From assembly GCA_038327555.1 (NCBI GenBank), contig JBBQLD010000001.1, positions 1-64,000 of the forward strand: 64,000 nucleotides of DNA, read 5' to 3'. This stretch comes from M3007 sp038327555. GTDB taxonomy: Bacteria > Bacteroidota > Bacteroidia > Chitinophagales > Saprospiraceae. This document shows positions 51,818 to 60,861 of the stretch, in pieces. Positions within the stretch are counted from its first letter, which is position 1, and the number at the start of each line of letters is the position of its first letter. The translations under genes and the position numbers were made by a program. The notes beneath the pieces are model-generated. The model worked only from the letters and a program-made list of their open reading frames with translations, did no database searches and was not told the origin of the DNA.

Positions 51818-52294
51818 ATGTCAAAAGAGAAGAAGAAAGCGAAGATTGAGATTTTGAACCGTAAGGCGATTTACGAATTCCATTTTGTGCAGGAGTTCAA
51901 CGCAGGAATTATGCTCACCGGAACCGAGGTTAAAAGTATCAGAGATGGCAACGCTAACCTTTCTGATGCGTATTGTATTTTTGACCAGGGTGAACTCTGG
52001 ATCCGAAATCTATATGTGGCTGAATATAAATATGGTACAGATGCAAATCACCTTCCTCGCCGAAACCGAAAACTGCTGCTCCGCCGCCCGGAAATGCGCA
52101 AGCTGGAACGCGGCATCAAGGAAAAAGGCTCAACCATTGTGCCCTTCAAAATCTTTTTCAGCGAACGTGGTTTTGCTAAATTGACCATTTGTTTGGCCAG
52201 AGGTAAAAAGTCATTTGACAAACGCGAAACCATCAAAGACCGTGAAAATAAGCGCGAAATGGATCGGGTTAACAAAGCATATAAGGTGCGATAA
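51818..52294 (+). CDS. smpB: SsrA-binding protein SmpB
   Basis: 158 residues from the ATG at 51818. It binds tmRNA and guides it to stalled ribosomes. Signatures seen are NRKAIYEFHFVQEFNAGIMLTGTEVKSIRDG, the RNA-binding ANLSDAYC segment, and the basic C-terminal GKKSFDKRETIKDRENKREMDR. Length is normal. The tmRNA gene itself was not found in this window. Confidence 0.96.
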   Translation: MSKEKKKAKIEILNRKAIYEFHFVQEFNAGIMLTGTEVKSIRDGNANLSDAYCIFDQGELWIRNLYVAEYKYGTDANHLPRRNRKLLLRRPEMRKLERGIKEKGSTIVPFKIFFSERGFAKLTICLARGKKSFDKRETIKDRENKREMDRVNKAYKVR

Positions 52295-52401
52295 TATAGC
52301 TTCAATTTAAAAGGGGAAAGTTTCAAATTGGCTTGTTTAAACGCATTGCTTTTAACTTTAAAATCAATTACTTACAACTCAATACTCCTCCATCCTAAAT
52401 C

Positions 52402-54447
52402 ATGGCAACAAAAAAAACAAACAAAGCCTCATTCAAATTTGGAGGTGAAACTATCAATCTGAGTAAAAGTAAAACTCAGGTTGCCGTGCGTTATACTTCA
52501 GGAATGAAGCGTGCGACAAAACGAAAAAATGCTGCTGAACCCGAACATATACGGGATTTTGAACTCGTAAAATCAGCACGCGGCATTGACCAGAAACTTG
52601 ATGCTTTGCGGTTAAAACCGGAAATTTCGGTCGGCACGCACATTTGGATTGTAGATGGAGAAGACGATGCTCCATTCATCCCAACAGGGTATCTTTATAT
52701 TGAGTTCAAACCCGGAACCGCTTACGAAAAACAACAGGCCGCGTTGGAGGAACTGAACCTCAATGTGCGCCAAGTTGTAAGCTCAGAGGCCTATCGGGTT
52801 AGCACCACTCCAGATTCTCCTAATCCAGTGAAGTGTGCCATGTTGCTGCAAAAAAACCGCATTGTTAAAATCGCCGAGCCAGAGTTTTTGTCAAAACCAG
52901 TGGCTGGCGATGATTTTTCAGCACCCACAGGCAAGTTCATCAATAGCCAATGGCATCACGAAAATTCAGGGGGGCAGATTCCAATCATTGATATTCCCAA
53001 TGCAGTTTTTGGCACTCAACATTTCAAAAAAGGGGCAGATGCCAAAGTGCGAGCGGCCTGGGCAGAATTGCAAGGACTTGGATCAAAAGCGATTAAAATT
53101 GCTATTATTGATACCGGGTTCGATACTGACCACCCAGCGCTTCGTGGCGACGGCACCAAAATCCGCAATACTTTCAACGCCGCCAATCGCAGTGCTGACG
53201 TATCGCCATGGTTTCAGGCATCCGATGGGACTTTTGGTGTTTTTAGCCACGGTACTTCCTGCGCTGCTGTAGCCGCAGGAGCCTGGGATGCGCAAGGCGT
53301 GCTCGGAGCCGCCCCAAACGCCCGTATTATCCCGATCAAACTGGATATCCTCTCTGACGATGCCATCCAAAAAGCATTTGAGCATGCACTGTTGAATGGT
53401 GCAGATATCATTTCCTGTAGCATTGGTTTTCCTAAACCTGTTCCGCTTTCCACTTATGTCTCCAATTACATCAGTCGGGTTGTTCGGGAAGGTCGAAATG
53501 GTAAAGGCATACCAGTTTTTATTGCGGCAGGCAATGCTAATCCGGCTTCTAACAATTTGCCACGCCAGATTAGCGACTTCGCTGCCCACCCCGATTTGAT
53601 GTGTATTACAGCTTCAAATAGCCTGGACGAATCTTCTAGTTATACCTTTTTTGGCACGAATGCCTTCCTTTGCGCGCCCACTAATGGCAATGATGGTGTA
53701 GGGGTGACCACTGCAACGGTGAGTGCCAACGGCAATTCACTGGCACACGCTTATACCAGCCGATTTGGGGGTACATCAAGTGCTGCTCCACTCACAGCAG
53801 GCGTGTGTGCGTTAATGCTTTCTGCCAATCCAGACCTTACCTTAAATGAAATCAAAGATATTTTACGCCGCTCGGCAGACAAGATTGGAAGCGGATATGA
53901 CGGCAATGGCCGGTCACCAAAACTAGGGTTTGGCCGGCTCAATGCCCTTCGTGCGGTTAAGTTAGCCGCCGGAAAAGGTGGAAATACTGGAAGTGGACAG
54001 GGTTCAGATCCTAGTTCAGGTTCCGGAAGTGGAAACAGTGGCGGAGCAGGGCAACCAGCAACGCAGCGAGGCAAAGTGACCTCCAAATTCTTAAATGTTC
54101 GCACAGGACCAAGCACTTCGAACCCAAAAGTGGCAGAACTGCACCGAGGAGACATTGTGAACCTGTTGGAAAAATCAGGGAGATTCTGGAAAATTGGGCA
54201 AGGGCAATTTGTCAGTGCCGACTTTATTCAAGTAATTGCCTCCAATGGAGCCCCTGCACCAGTTATTAGGAAAGGGAAAGTAACCTCTACCTTCCTTAAT
54301 GTACGAACCGGGCCAGCTACTACCAATGCCAAAGTCGGCGAATTAAAACAAGGGGCTCTGGTCAGTATATTCGAAACGAGTAGCAATGGCTGGCACCGAA
54401 TTGGCGATAGTCGATGGGTAATTGGGTCGAATATCTTGGAGGTGTAA
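52402..54447 (+). CDS. Subtilisin-like (S8) peptidase with two SH3b domains and no signal peptide
   Basis: 681 residues. A propeptide-like N-terminal region (1-180, with FKFGGETINLSKSKTQVAVR) precedes an S8 domain with Asp237 in AIIDTGFD, His283 in SHGTSCA and Ser459 in GGTSSAAPL. A Gly/Ser linker (about 530-555) leads to two bacterial SH3 domains (KVTSKFLNVRTGPSTSNPKV near 556 and KVTSTFLNVRTGPATTNAKV near 623). There is no signal peptide or T9SS domain. Subtilases with SH3b are usually exported and bind cell-wall peptides, so either export is unconventional or the enzyme acts inside. Convergent with trxB with only 2 bases between the stops. Confidence 0.88.
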   Translation: MATKKTNKASFKFGGETINLSKSKTQVAVRYTSGMKRATKRKNAAEPEHIRDFELVKSARGIDQKLDALRLKPEISVGTHIWIVDGEDDAPFIPTGYLYIEFKPGTAYEKQQAALEELNLNVRQVVSSEAYRVSTTPDSPNPVKCAMLLQKNRIVKIAEPEFLSKPVAGDDFSAPTGKFINSQWHHENSGGQIPIIDIPNAVFGTQHFKKGADAKVRAAWAELQGLGSKAIKIAIIDTGFDTDHPALRGDGTKIRNTFNAANRSADVSPWFQASDGTFGVFSHGTSCAAVAAGAWDAQGVLGAAPNARIIPIKLDILSDDAIQKAFEHALLNGADIISCSIGFPKPVPLSTYVSNYISRVVREGRNGKGIPVFIAAGNANPASNNLPRQISDFAAHPDLMCITASNSLDESSSYTFFGTNAFLCAPTNGNDGVGVTTATVSANGNSLAHAYTSRFGGTSSAAPLTAGVCALMLSANPDLTLNEIKDILRRSADKIGSGYDGNGRSPKLGFGRLNALRAVKLAAGKGGNTGSGQGSDPSSGSGSGNSGGAGQPATQRGKVTSKFLNVRTGPSTSNPKVAELHRGDIVNLLEKSGRFWKIGQGQFVSADFIQVIASNGAPAPVIRKGKVTSTFLNVRTGPATTNAKVGELKQGALVSIFETSSNGWHRIGDSRWVIGSNILEV

Positions 54448-54449
54448 AT

Positions 54450-55379
54450 TTAAAGCCCAGTCTCCACCAAGTACCGCTCCGAATCCAATGCCGCCATACA
54501 ACCCGTTCCAGCGGCTGTAACGGCTTGGCGATAGATTTTATCTTGGGCATCGCCAGAAGCAAAAACTCCAGGGATATTGGTGAACGTGCGACCAGGTACA
54601 GCCTTGATATAGCCCGTCTCATCGAGTTCAAGCCAGCCCTTGAAAATATCCGTATTTGGATTGTGGCCAATGGCTACAAAGAAACCGGTAACCTCCAAAG
54701 TACTGAGCTCGCCTGTTTTGTTGTTCCGAAGCCGAACGCCAGTTACACCATCATCTCCGAGAACTTCTTCCGGGGAGGTATTCCAGTGCACAATCAGGTT
54801 AGGGGTATTTAATACGCGTTCTTGCATGATTTTAGAAGCGCGCATTTCGTCTCGACGTACAATCAGATGTACTTCTGAGCAGATTTTGGCTAGATAAGTG
54901 CTTTCTTCTGCAGCGGTATCCCCGCCACCTACGATGGCGACTTTTTGCTTGCGGAAGAAAAACCCGTCGCAAACAGCACAGGCTGAAACCCCTTTGTTTT
55001 CCAACTCATGCTCCCCAGGAATGCCTAGCCATTTAGCACTAGCTCCAGTTGCGATGATGATGGTTGATGCATGAATTTCGGTTCCCCCTTCGCTCCAGGC
55101 TTTATGTATTGGCCCGGTGAAATCCACCTTCACAATCATTTCGTTTCGAATCACCGTATCAAAACGTTCGGCTTGTTTGCGGAAATCTTCCATCATTTCA
55201 GGTCCGTTTCGACCCTCATGATAGCCAGGGTAGTTTTCAACATCGTTGGTGATCATGAGTTGCCCACCAGGCTGAGGGCCAGTGTAGAGCATGGGATTGA
55301 GGCCAGCGCGAGCGGCGTATATGGCTGCTGAGTAACCCGCGGGACCAGAGCCAATAATGAGGCATTTTACTTTTTCCAT
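54450..55379 (-). CDS. trxB: Thioredoxin reductase
   Basis: 309 residues from the ATG at 55379. Fourteen upstream codons are open but lack the family pattern. It is an FAD/NADPH flavoenzyme reducing thioredoxin. Motifs are the FAD site CLIIGSGPAGYSAAIYAARAG, the redox pair Cys134-Ala-Val-Cys137 in SACAVCDG, the NADPH site IVGGGDTAAEES, and the final FAD motif GVFASGDAQDKIYRQAVTAAGTG. Length is typical for the low-molecular-weight class. Confidence 0.96.
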   Translation of the reverse strand: MEKVKCLIIGSGPAGYSAAIYAARAGLNPMLYTGPQPGGQLMITNDVENYPGYHEGRNGPEMMEDFRKQAERFDTVIRNEMIVKVDFTGPIHKAWSEGGTEIHASTIIIATGASAKWLGIPGEHELENKGVSACAVCDGFFFRKQKVAIVGGGDTAAEESTYLAKICSEVHLIVRRDEMRASKIMQERVLNTPNLIVHWNTSPEEVLGDDGVTGVRLRNNKTGELSTLEVTGFFVAIGHNPNTDIFKGWLELDETGYIKAVPGRTFTNIPGVFASGDAQDKIYRQAVTAAGTGCMAALDSERYLVETGL

Positions 55380-55521
55380 AATTGGGTGCAAATGTAACAA
55401 GCCAAAACATGAAAAATGCAAAAGGGTTTGCCGAAGCTTTATTTGTCGCTGATTTGTCCTTAAGAGGACTTTCCAACACGACTAATTCTACTTTGTCAGA
55501 TTAGCCGGAGCGTCCCGCAGC

Positions 55522-56049
55522 TTACTCTTTGCCTCCTTCGCCCACAAAATAATCCTCTTTATTTTTGAACAAGACATTAAAAGTAGTCATGCTTCCATAG
55601 CAACGGGTAATGTATTGCTGGAGATTTACTTTGTCTTCGTCGTCGAGTTTTTTGTGGGCATTAATTCCCTGCTCGAGTACCCGTAAACGGTCGCGCATCA
55701 TCACAATTTTGTGGAAAAAAGCGTCAATAGGCACTTCTTTTGGTTGGATTCCATCGGCTTGCAAGATCATTTTGCCGTTTTTCCAGCGTTCACCCAGCGG
55801 CACGATTTCGAGACCGAAACCAGACCAAGCCTTCAAAATGCGTACAAGTGATTGCTCTGCTTCGGTAAATGATACCGCTTCTTCTGGCGTGACACGTTCT
55901 ATCACTTGCCAGCTGGCGTAGTCTTTGCCGACCATTTTGAGCCCAAATTGCATAAAGCAAACTTCGTAAGCCGCCACATGTAGGCGGACAACTGCCCCAT
56001 CGCCATAAGCGGGGTGTTTGACGCGAGAACCGATACCGAGGAGTTCCAT
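55522..56049 (-). CDS. Conserved hypothetical protein with an SH3/CarD-like N-terminus
   Basis: 175 residues from the ATG at 56049. The earlier in-frame ATG at 56088 adds thirteen residues without pattern. The first 60 residues (GIGSRVKHPAYGDGAVVRLHVAAYEVCFMQFG) resemble small beta-barrel SH3/CarD-like folds. The rest is helical and ends KEDYFVGEGGKE. This kind of protein is common and uncharacterised in Bacteroidota. It is divergent from the delta-prime gene and upstream of trxB on the same strand. No function can be given. Confidence 0.7.
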   Translation of the reverse strand: MELLGIGSRVKHPAYGDGAVVRLHVAAYEVCFMQFGLKMVGKDYASWQVIERVTPEEAVSFTEAEQSLVRILKAWSGFGLEIVPLGERWKNGKMILQADGIQPKEVPIDAFFHKIVMMRDRLRVLEQGINAHKKLDDEDKVNLQQYITRCYGSMTTFNVLFKNKEDYFVGEGGKE

Positions 56050-56289
56050 AATTTTTGATTTAGTACTAAGGCTCTTGTACAAGCCCATTGTCTCAAGGTG
56101 AGTATTTTAGCACGTTGAACAAGCGTGTAAAAAATATTGGGCAAACTTACGGTGAGTCCGCTTTTTCCAAGCAGTTTTTTGTCAAATCAACATAAAGTAA
56201 GACCTTATCTTGTGCCTCCGTTTAAGAAGGAGCTGAAGCAGACCATTACTTTAAGAAGCAAGTTATTGTTCCATGGGTTTCCCAAAATT

Positions 56290-57471
56290 ATGCAAGAATT
56301 AATAGGCCAACAACGCACAAAAGATTTTCTGGCATCCCTGGCCTCAAGCGAGCGCGTGCCACATGCCTTGCTTTTCCTTTCTCCAACAGGCGTAGGCGGG
56401 CTTGCGCTGGCCACGACATTTGCGCAATTGCTCCAGTGCGAACAATTTAAAAGTGGCCCAGAAGCGGAATCGGGAGGGCTATTCGAGGAAGACCCATCAC
56501 CCATCACTAACCATCAAGCAGCCAAATTCCAACCCTGTGGCGAGTGTTCCGCTTGCCGAAAGGCTTCCCATTTTGCCCATCCAGACATCCACTTTTCATT
56601 CCCAGCCGTAGGAACCAATGTTGTCAGCACCGATTTTTTAAAAGAGTGGCGTTTGTTTTTATCCGAAACACCTTACGCAGATGTCAACACATGGCTTCAG
56701 CGGCTTGGCGCAGATAATAAACAGGGAAATATCAACAAGGAAGAATGCAACGCCATCCTAAAAAAACTCAGCTTAAAAGCCTTTGAGGGTCGCTACAAAA
56801 TCTTGGTGATGTGGCTGCCTGAATACCTTGGCAAGGAAGGAAACCGGCTACTTAAACTGATTGAAGAGCCACCAGACCAAACTATTTTTTTGCTTATAGC
56901 CGAAAACCAGGATCTCATCCTGAATACTATCCTCTCCCGTTGCCAATTGGTAAAACTGGATCCACTCTCAGATGAAGAAGTCGCCCTGGGCTTGGTTCGA
57001 CAACGCGGAATCGGCCTTGATCGAGCCAGGCAAATAGCTTTTCTCAGTGGCGGCGATTATGGCGCTGCCCTGACAGCAGCGGACGCACCGGTCACAGATG
57101 ATGCACAACTTCTGCTGGATTGGCTACGCAAATGTTGGCGTGGAAATGCGGTGGAAATGGTGCGCTGGACCGAAGAATTTGCCAAATTAGGTCGTGAAAA
57201 CCAAAAGCAGTTTCTGCACTATGGGCTGCACTTTTTGCGCGAAATGCTATCCTTGGTCAGTACAGGAAGTGTAACTATGCGTCTTCGCCCAGAAGAACTT
57301 GCAACAGCCCAAAATATGGCTAAAGTGCTTGATTTTGAAAAGATTGCACAAATTGTTGGACTGCTGAACGACAATATTTTTTACATAGAGCGGAACGCCA
57401 ACCCAAAAATTCTTTTCTTGGATACCTCTATTAAGATGCACCAAATTATGAAAGCCCAAACCAATTCTTGA
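56290..57471 (+). CDS. holB: DNA polymerase III delta-prime subunit (HolB-like)
   Basis: 393 residues from the ATG at 56290. The frame is open 51 codons further upstream, but the protein family starts MQELIGQQRTKDFLASL. It is part of the clamp loader. The zinc-binding cysteines Cys50, Cys83, Cys86 and Cys89 (QPCGECSACRK) and the SRC-type motif (ILNTILSRCQLVKLDPL) are visible. The Walker A loop reads SPTGVGGLALATTF, lacking the usual GKT/S Lys, consistent with the non-hydrolysing role of delta-prime. The gene order holB, small membrane protein, ricT is a familiar Bacteroidota arrangement. Confidence 0.9.
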   Translation: MQELIGQQRTKDFLASLASSERVPHALLFLSPTGVGGLALATTFAQLLQCEQFKSGPEAESGGLFEEDPSPITNHQAAKFQPCGECSACRKASHFAHPDIHFSFPAVGTNVVSTDFLKEWRLFLSETPYADVNTWLQRLGADNKQGNINKEECNAILKKLSLKAFEGRYKILVMWLPEYLGKEGNRLLKLIEEPPDQTIFLLIAENQDLILNTILSRCQLVKLDPLSDEEVALGLVRQRGIGLDRARQIAFLSGGDYGAALTAADAPVTDDAQLLLDWLRKCWRGNAVEMVRWTEEFAKLGRENQKQFLHYGLHFLREMLSLVSTGSVTMRLRPEELATAQNMAKVLDFEKIAQIVGLLNDNIFYIERNANPKILFLDTSIKMHQIMKAQTNS

Positions 57472-57474
57472 ACG

Positions 57475-57741
57475 ATGGAATCGAACAGTTTTTCTTGGAA
57501 AAAACTTGCCCTTGTGCTAGGGCTTACCCTACTCGTCGGGATAGGAGAATACGCCGTGGCTTACCAATTCAACGACGGCAAAATCACCCAAAAAGTAATT
57601 GGTATGGTCTTTCTTGGTATGGCCCTCCCAAGTGTGTTTATCGGGGGCGTACTGCGGATGTTCAAACCTAGTCTGCAGCGTTATTTTGGCATTATGATTG
57701 GAATCTGCCTGACTATTGGGCTACTTTTAATCCTATCATGA
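57475..57741 (+). CDS. Small three-helix membrane protein, hypothetical
   Basis: 88 residues starting 3 bases after the delta-prime stop. Hydrophobic helices lie at about 10-30, 43-60 and 68-87 (KLALVLGLTLLVGIGEYAVAY, VIGMVFLGMALPSVFIGGVL, YFGIMIGICLTIGLLLIL). No family known to me. Tight spacing with holB argues for translation in the same operon. Confidence 0.65.
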   Translation: MESNSFSWKKLALVLGLTLLVGIGEYAVAYQFNDGKITQKVIGMVFLGMALPSVFIGGVLRMFKPSLQRYFGIMIGICLTIGLLLILS

Positions 57742-57894
57742 GCCCAAAACGAGGCCATACTTTTTGGAAGAAATGAGAACTTTTTTAAAATCTAAAAAAT
57801 CTGGATTAAGCATTGCTACTTTTGCTGTTACAGAACAACGTTATCATTCTAAATAAGCGGTGTTCCTAAATCCAAAATCAAGCGCAAGCCTTTT

Positions 57895-57972
57895 ATGGCC
57901 GAGCGCAAAAAGTCAAACCAATCTCGTATCAAACGAGGTAGCAAAAACTACAGTGGCGGTTTTACAAGTTAA
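57895..57972 (+). CDS. Possible 25-residue basic peptide upstream of ricT
   Basis: An ATG at 57895 opens a short frame: MAERKKSNQSRIKRGSKNYS then GGFTS and stop. It is highly basic, lies between the small membrane protein and ricT, and has no other ORF overlapping it. It could be a small ribosome-associated or leader peptide, but such short frames often arise by chance. Treat as a candidate only. Confidence 0.3.
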   Translation: MAERKKSNQSRIKRGSKNYSGGFTS

Positions 57973-57996
57973 GTAAAACCACTGCTTCTAAATATT

Positions 57997-59397
57997 ATGG
58001 GATGTACCGGATGCTCCTGCTCTACAGGAAAAGATAGCACAAAAGGCTGCAAATCAAATGGCGGCTGTTCAACAGGCGGCTGTAACCGCCACAATACATA
58101 CGACTGGATAACAGCACAAGGAATCGCGGATCCGCGACCTTTCGATGCTGTAGAGGTCAGTTTCAAAAACGGCTCACGCAAAGAGTTTTTCAAAAATCCG
58201 CAGCAGGCCCGCGCAACTACAGGTGATTGGGTCGTGGTAGAAGCCACCGGCGGCGGCTTCGATGTCGGCACGGTTACGCTTACAGGCGAACTTGTGCGTA
58301 TGCAAATGAAACGAAAACGTGTTCGTCAAGACACTCGGCTCGGACAGGTGGTTCGTGTAGCGCACGAGCGAGATCTTGAACGTTTAGACGAGGTACGCAA
58401 AGAAGAACGCGATATTCTTATTCATGCCCGCGCCATTGCCCGATCACTGGATTTGAACATGAAAATTGGCGATGTCGAATTTCAGGGCGATGGGCGTAAA
58501 TGCACGTTTTTCTATACGGCAGATGGCCGTGTAGACTTTCGCGAACTTATCCGCCATTATGCCCGCGATTTCAAAGTAAAGGTGGAAATGCGGCAAATTG
58601 GCGCTCGGCAAGAATCTGCCCGTATTGGCGGTCTGGGCAATTGTGGCCGCGAACTTTGTTGCTCCACCTGGCTTACAGAGTTTAAAAGTGTAAACACCAC
58701 CGCCGCCCGCTATCAGAACCTCGCGATTAATCAGACCAAGCTTTCCGGCATGTGTGGCCGCTTAAAATGTTGCCTCAACTATGAGCTGGACACGTACATT
58801 GATGCACTTGAAGATTTTCCTGATCGTGCTGAGCGACTGAAAACCAATGCAGGTTTGGCTATTTTGATTAAAACAGACGTGTTCAAACGGCTGATGTTTT
58901 ATACTTATGCCGAAGATCGGGGCAAATTTTACCCCATCCATGTAGACCAAATTTGGGAAGCGCTTGACTTAATTAAATCGGGTAAACTTCCTGGCAGCTT
59001 GGATGAGATTCTCGCGATGGCGCCCACGGTGGAAGCGGATGAACCCGAAGAGGCAGAACCGGATTTCGAAAATGTGCATGACGTTATTCAACTGCCTATG
59101 GAGAAACGGAACAAGCGGAAAAAGAGTCGGAATAAAAACCGCGACCGTTCTGAATCTGCTGCGGCAGCAGTTGAAAAAGCTTCGCAAAATGATATGACTC
59201 AAGGTAGACGCCAGGACCAAGCCCCAAGGCGTCATGATCGGCCTCAACAAGGCGGGAACCCTCAAAGTCGACCAGAACAACGACAGGGCGATCGTCCAAA
59301 ACAGGAAAACCGGCCATCAAACCAGAATAAAAACCAGGGGCCGGGTGGAAGCAGTAACCCCAAAACAGATCAGGGTGGGGATAAACGGGATAAATAA
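57997..59397 (+). CDS. ricT: PSP1-domain protein RicT (YaaT), Cys-rich
   Basis: 466 residues. The PSP1 core (about 40-300) holds VEVSFKNGSRKEFFKNP, GDVEFQGDGRKCTFFYTADGRVDFRELIRHYARDF, RIGGLGNCGRELCCSTWL and KLSGMCGRLKCCLNYELD. In Bacillus RicT acts with RicAF on RNA-processing complexes, and the two Cys pairs near the end resemble its iron-sulfur ligands. The first 30 residues add six cysteines (3, 6, 8, 18, 24, 29), and the last about 110 residues are a disordered basic tail rich in Arg, Gln, Asn and Gly. Follows holB, as in many Bacteroidota. Confidence 0.9.
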   Translation: MGCTGCSCSTGKDSTKGCKSNGGCSTGGCNRHNTYDWITAQGIADPRPFDAVEVSFKNGSRKEFFKNPQQARATTGDWVVVEATGGGFDVGTVTLTGELVRMQMKRKRVRQDTRLGQVVRVAHERDLERLDEVRKEERDILIHARAIARSLDLNMKIGDVEFQGDGRKCTFFYTADGRVDFRELIRHYARDFKVKVEMRQIGARQESARIGGLGNCGRELCCSTWLTEFKSVNTTAARYQNLAINQTKLSGMCGRLKCCLNYELDTYIDALEDFPDRAERLKTNAGLAILIKTDVFKRLMFYTYAEDRGKFYPIHVDQIWEALDLIKSGKLPGSLDEILAMAPTVEADEPEEAEPDFENVHDVIQLPMEKRNKRKKSRNKNRDRSESAAAAVEKASQNDMTQGRRQDQAPRRHDRPQQGGNPQSRPEQRQGDRPKQENRPSNQNKNQGPGGSSNPKTDQGGDKRDK

Positions 59398-59431
59398 ACC
59401 TGGGTTGATCTTGAAGTTTGAACTTTAAACC

Positions 59432-59896
59432 ATGTACAAGTTATATTTTATCGCACTTTTAGCGATTTTTTACCTTTTTTCTTGCCAAAACCAGCCTGCT
59501 CCCAAAATGACGGGGCTGGCGGGTAGTCTGCAAGATTCTTCTATCATACGTATTTGGCCACTCGAACTGGATTCGCTTAAAAAGATATATCCCAATATCC
59601 CAATCATAGATGTACGCACTGAAATGCAGTTCCGAACCAGTCATATTTTTCGTTCCATGAATTGTTCAGTGGATGCTCCAGACTTTTCGCAACGGATTAG
59701 GAGACTGGGTGTTGAAAACCCGGTTATTGTATACGATGAAGACAGCTCGCTTAGTCTAATCGCTGCTCAAAAAATGACTAAACTCGGATTCAAAAGAGTC
59801 TATGAATTAGCTGGAGGCATTTTTAGCTGGGCTAGAGTAGGCAAGACCTTGGTAACAGGGACAAGTAATATTGATTCGTCTACGATTTTGAAATAA
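59432..59896 (+). CDS. Rhodanese-like lipoprotein lacking the catalytic Cys
   Basis: 154 residues. A lipobox-like signal ends AIFYLFSCQ (Cys18). The body is a rhodanese fold (PIIDVRTEMQFRTSHIFRSMN ... KMTKLGFKRVYELAGGIFSWARVG). The normal active loop VVYCxxGxRS is VIVYDEDSSLSLIAAQ here, so Asp102 replaces the catalytic Cys and sulfur transfer is unlikely. It may be a binding or regulatory lipoprotein. It follows ricT by 34 bases. Confidence 0.8.
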   Translation: MYKLYFIALLAIFYLFSCQNQPAPKMTGLAGSLQDSSIIRIWPLELDSLKKIYPNIPIIDVRTEMQFRTSHIFRSMNCSVDAPDFSQRIRRLGVENPVIVYDEDSSLSLIAAQKMTKLGFKRVYELAGGIFSWARVGKTLVTGTSNIDSSTILK

Positions 59897-59925
59897 ACTC
59901 GTATTTGCCTTTGTTAGCTTGGGCA

Positions 59926-59998
59926 CCCACCTTCGCCTAGGCTACGGCGGGTAAAACGAGTAAACCCTCCTTCGCCGAGGCTACGGCGGGTAAAATGG
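59926..59998 (+). repeat. Duplicated 39-bp GC-rich unit ending at the DUF58 start codon
   Basis: Units start at 59926 and 59965 with phrases CTTCGCCTAGGCTACGGCGG and CTTCGCCGAGGCTACGGCGG, each followed by GTAAAA. In the second unit the GTAAAA is followed by the ATG of the DUF58 gene (59995). In the first, the matching bases read ACG. Confidence 0.85.
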
Positions 59999-60861
59999 AA
60001 GAATTGATCAAGAAAGTACGCAAAATCGAGATCAAAACCCGTGGACTAACGCGTAATCTATTCACTGGAGGGTATCACAGCGCGTTCAAAGGACGAGGAA
60101 TGTCTTTCAGTGAGGTAAGGCAATATCAGTTTGGTGATGACGTGCGCGACATTGACTGGAATGTGACTGCCCGAACTGGAGATCCTCACATTAAAGTATA
60201 TGAAGAGGAGCGAGAATTGACAGTAATGCTGCTTGTGGATGTAAGCGGCTCTTCCTTTTTTGGTACAAGTGGGCAGTGGAAACAAGAGCTGCTCACTGAA
60301 ATCTGCGCGCTGCTGGCATTCAGTGCCGATTCGAACAACGACAAGGTTGGCTTACTGATTTTTTCCAATCAGCCCGAACTTTATATCGCCCCCAAAAAAG
60401 GCAGGCAACATACGCTTCGCATTATACGAGAATTGCTCAATGTGCAACCGAATGAGCGAGGTACGGATCTTTCTGCGGCGATTCAATTTACGCGTAATGT
60501 ATTGAAAAAGAAGAGTGTATGCTTCATTCTCTCTGATTTTTTGGCAACAGGATATGATGTTCTACTGCGAACACTTGCCCGTCGACATGATTGTGTTGGT
60601 GTTCATTGCTGGGATGAGCGCGAACGAGATTTGCCCGACATAGGACTTCTCCGAACTCGTGGAGCAGAGTCTGGAGCACAAGCTTGGCTGGATACGACCG
60701 ACCCTCAACTCCGTCGCGCTTACACCCAACGATTTGATGAAAACCTTGCGTATGCTATTGCAGCATTTCGGCGGGCAGGAGCAGACTTTTTGAGCCTCCA
60801 AACCGCGGAACCCTATGCTTCAGCACTATTGCATTTTTTTGAAAAACGGGCAAAAAAATGA
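59995..60861 (+). CDS. DUF58 domain protein (Bat/MoxR-type cluster)
   Basis: 288 residues. Family DUF58: FTGGYHSAFKGRGMSFSEVRQYQFGDDVRDIDWNVTARTGDPHIKVYEEERE, then a vWA-like fold with the MIDAS-type sequence LLVDVSGSSFFG. DUF58 proteins usually lie beside a MoxR AAA ATPase and BatA/B/D genes. Here no moxR is in the window and the downstream gene is a BatD-like protein overlapping by 4 bases. Its start codon is set within the duplicated GC-rich unit. Role probably in envelope stress or protein assembly, as for Bat systems. Confidence 0.85.
   Translation: MEELIKKVRKIEIKTRGLTRNLFTGGYHSAFKGRGMSFSEVRQYQFGDDVRDIDWNVTARTGDPHIKVYEEERELTVMLLVDVSGSSFFGTSGQWKQELLTEICALLAFSADSNNDKVGLLIFSNQPELYIAPKKGRQHTLRIIRELLNVQPNERGTDLSAAIQFTRNVLKKKSVCFILSDFLATGYDVLLRTLARRHDCVGVHCWDERERDLPDIGLLRTRGAESGAQAWLDTTDPQLRRAYTQRFDENLAYAIAAFRRAGADFLSLQTAEPYASALLHFFEKRAKK

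Noticed and set aside
52300..52401. tmRNA gene near smpB
   Set aside because: No tRNA-like ends or tag-peptide pattern were seen in the flanks of smpB.
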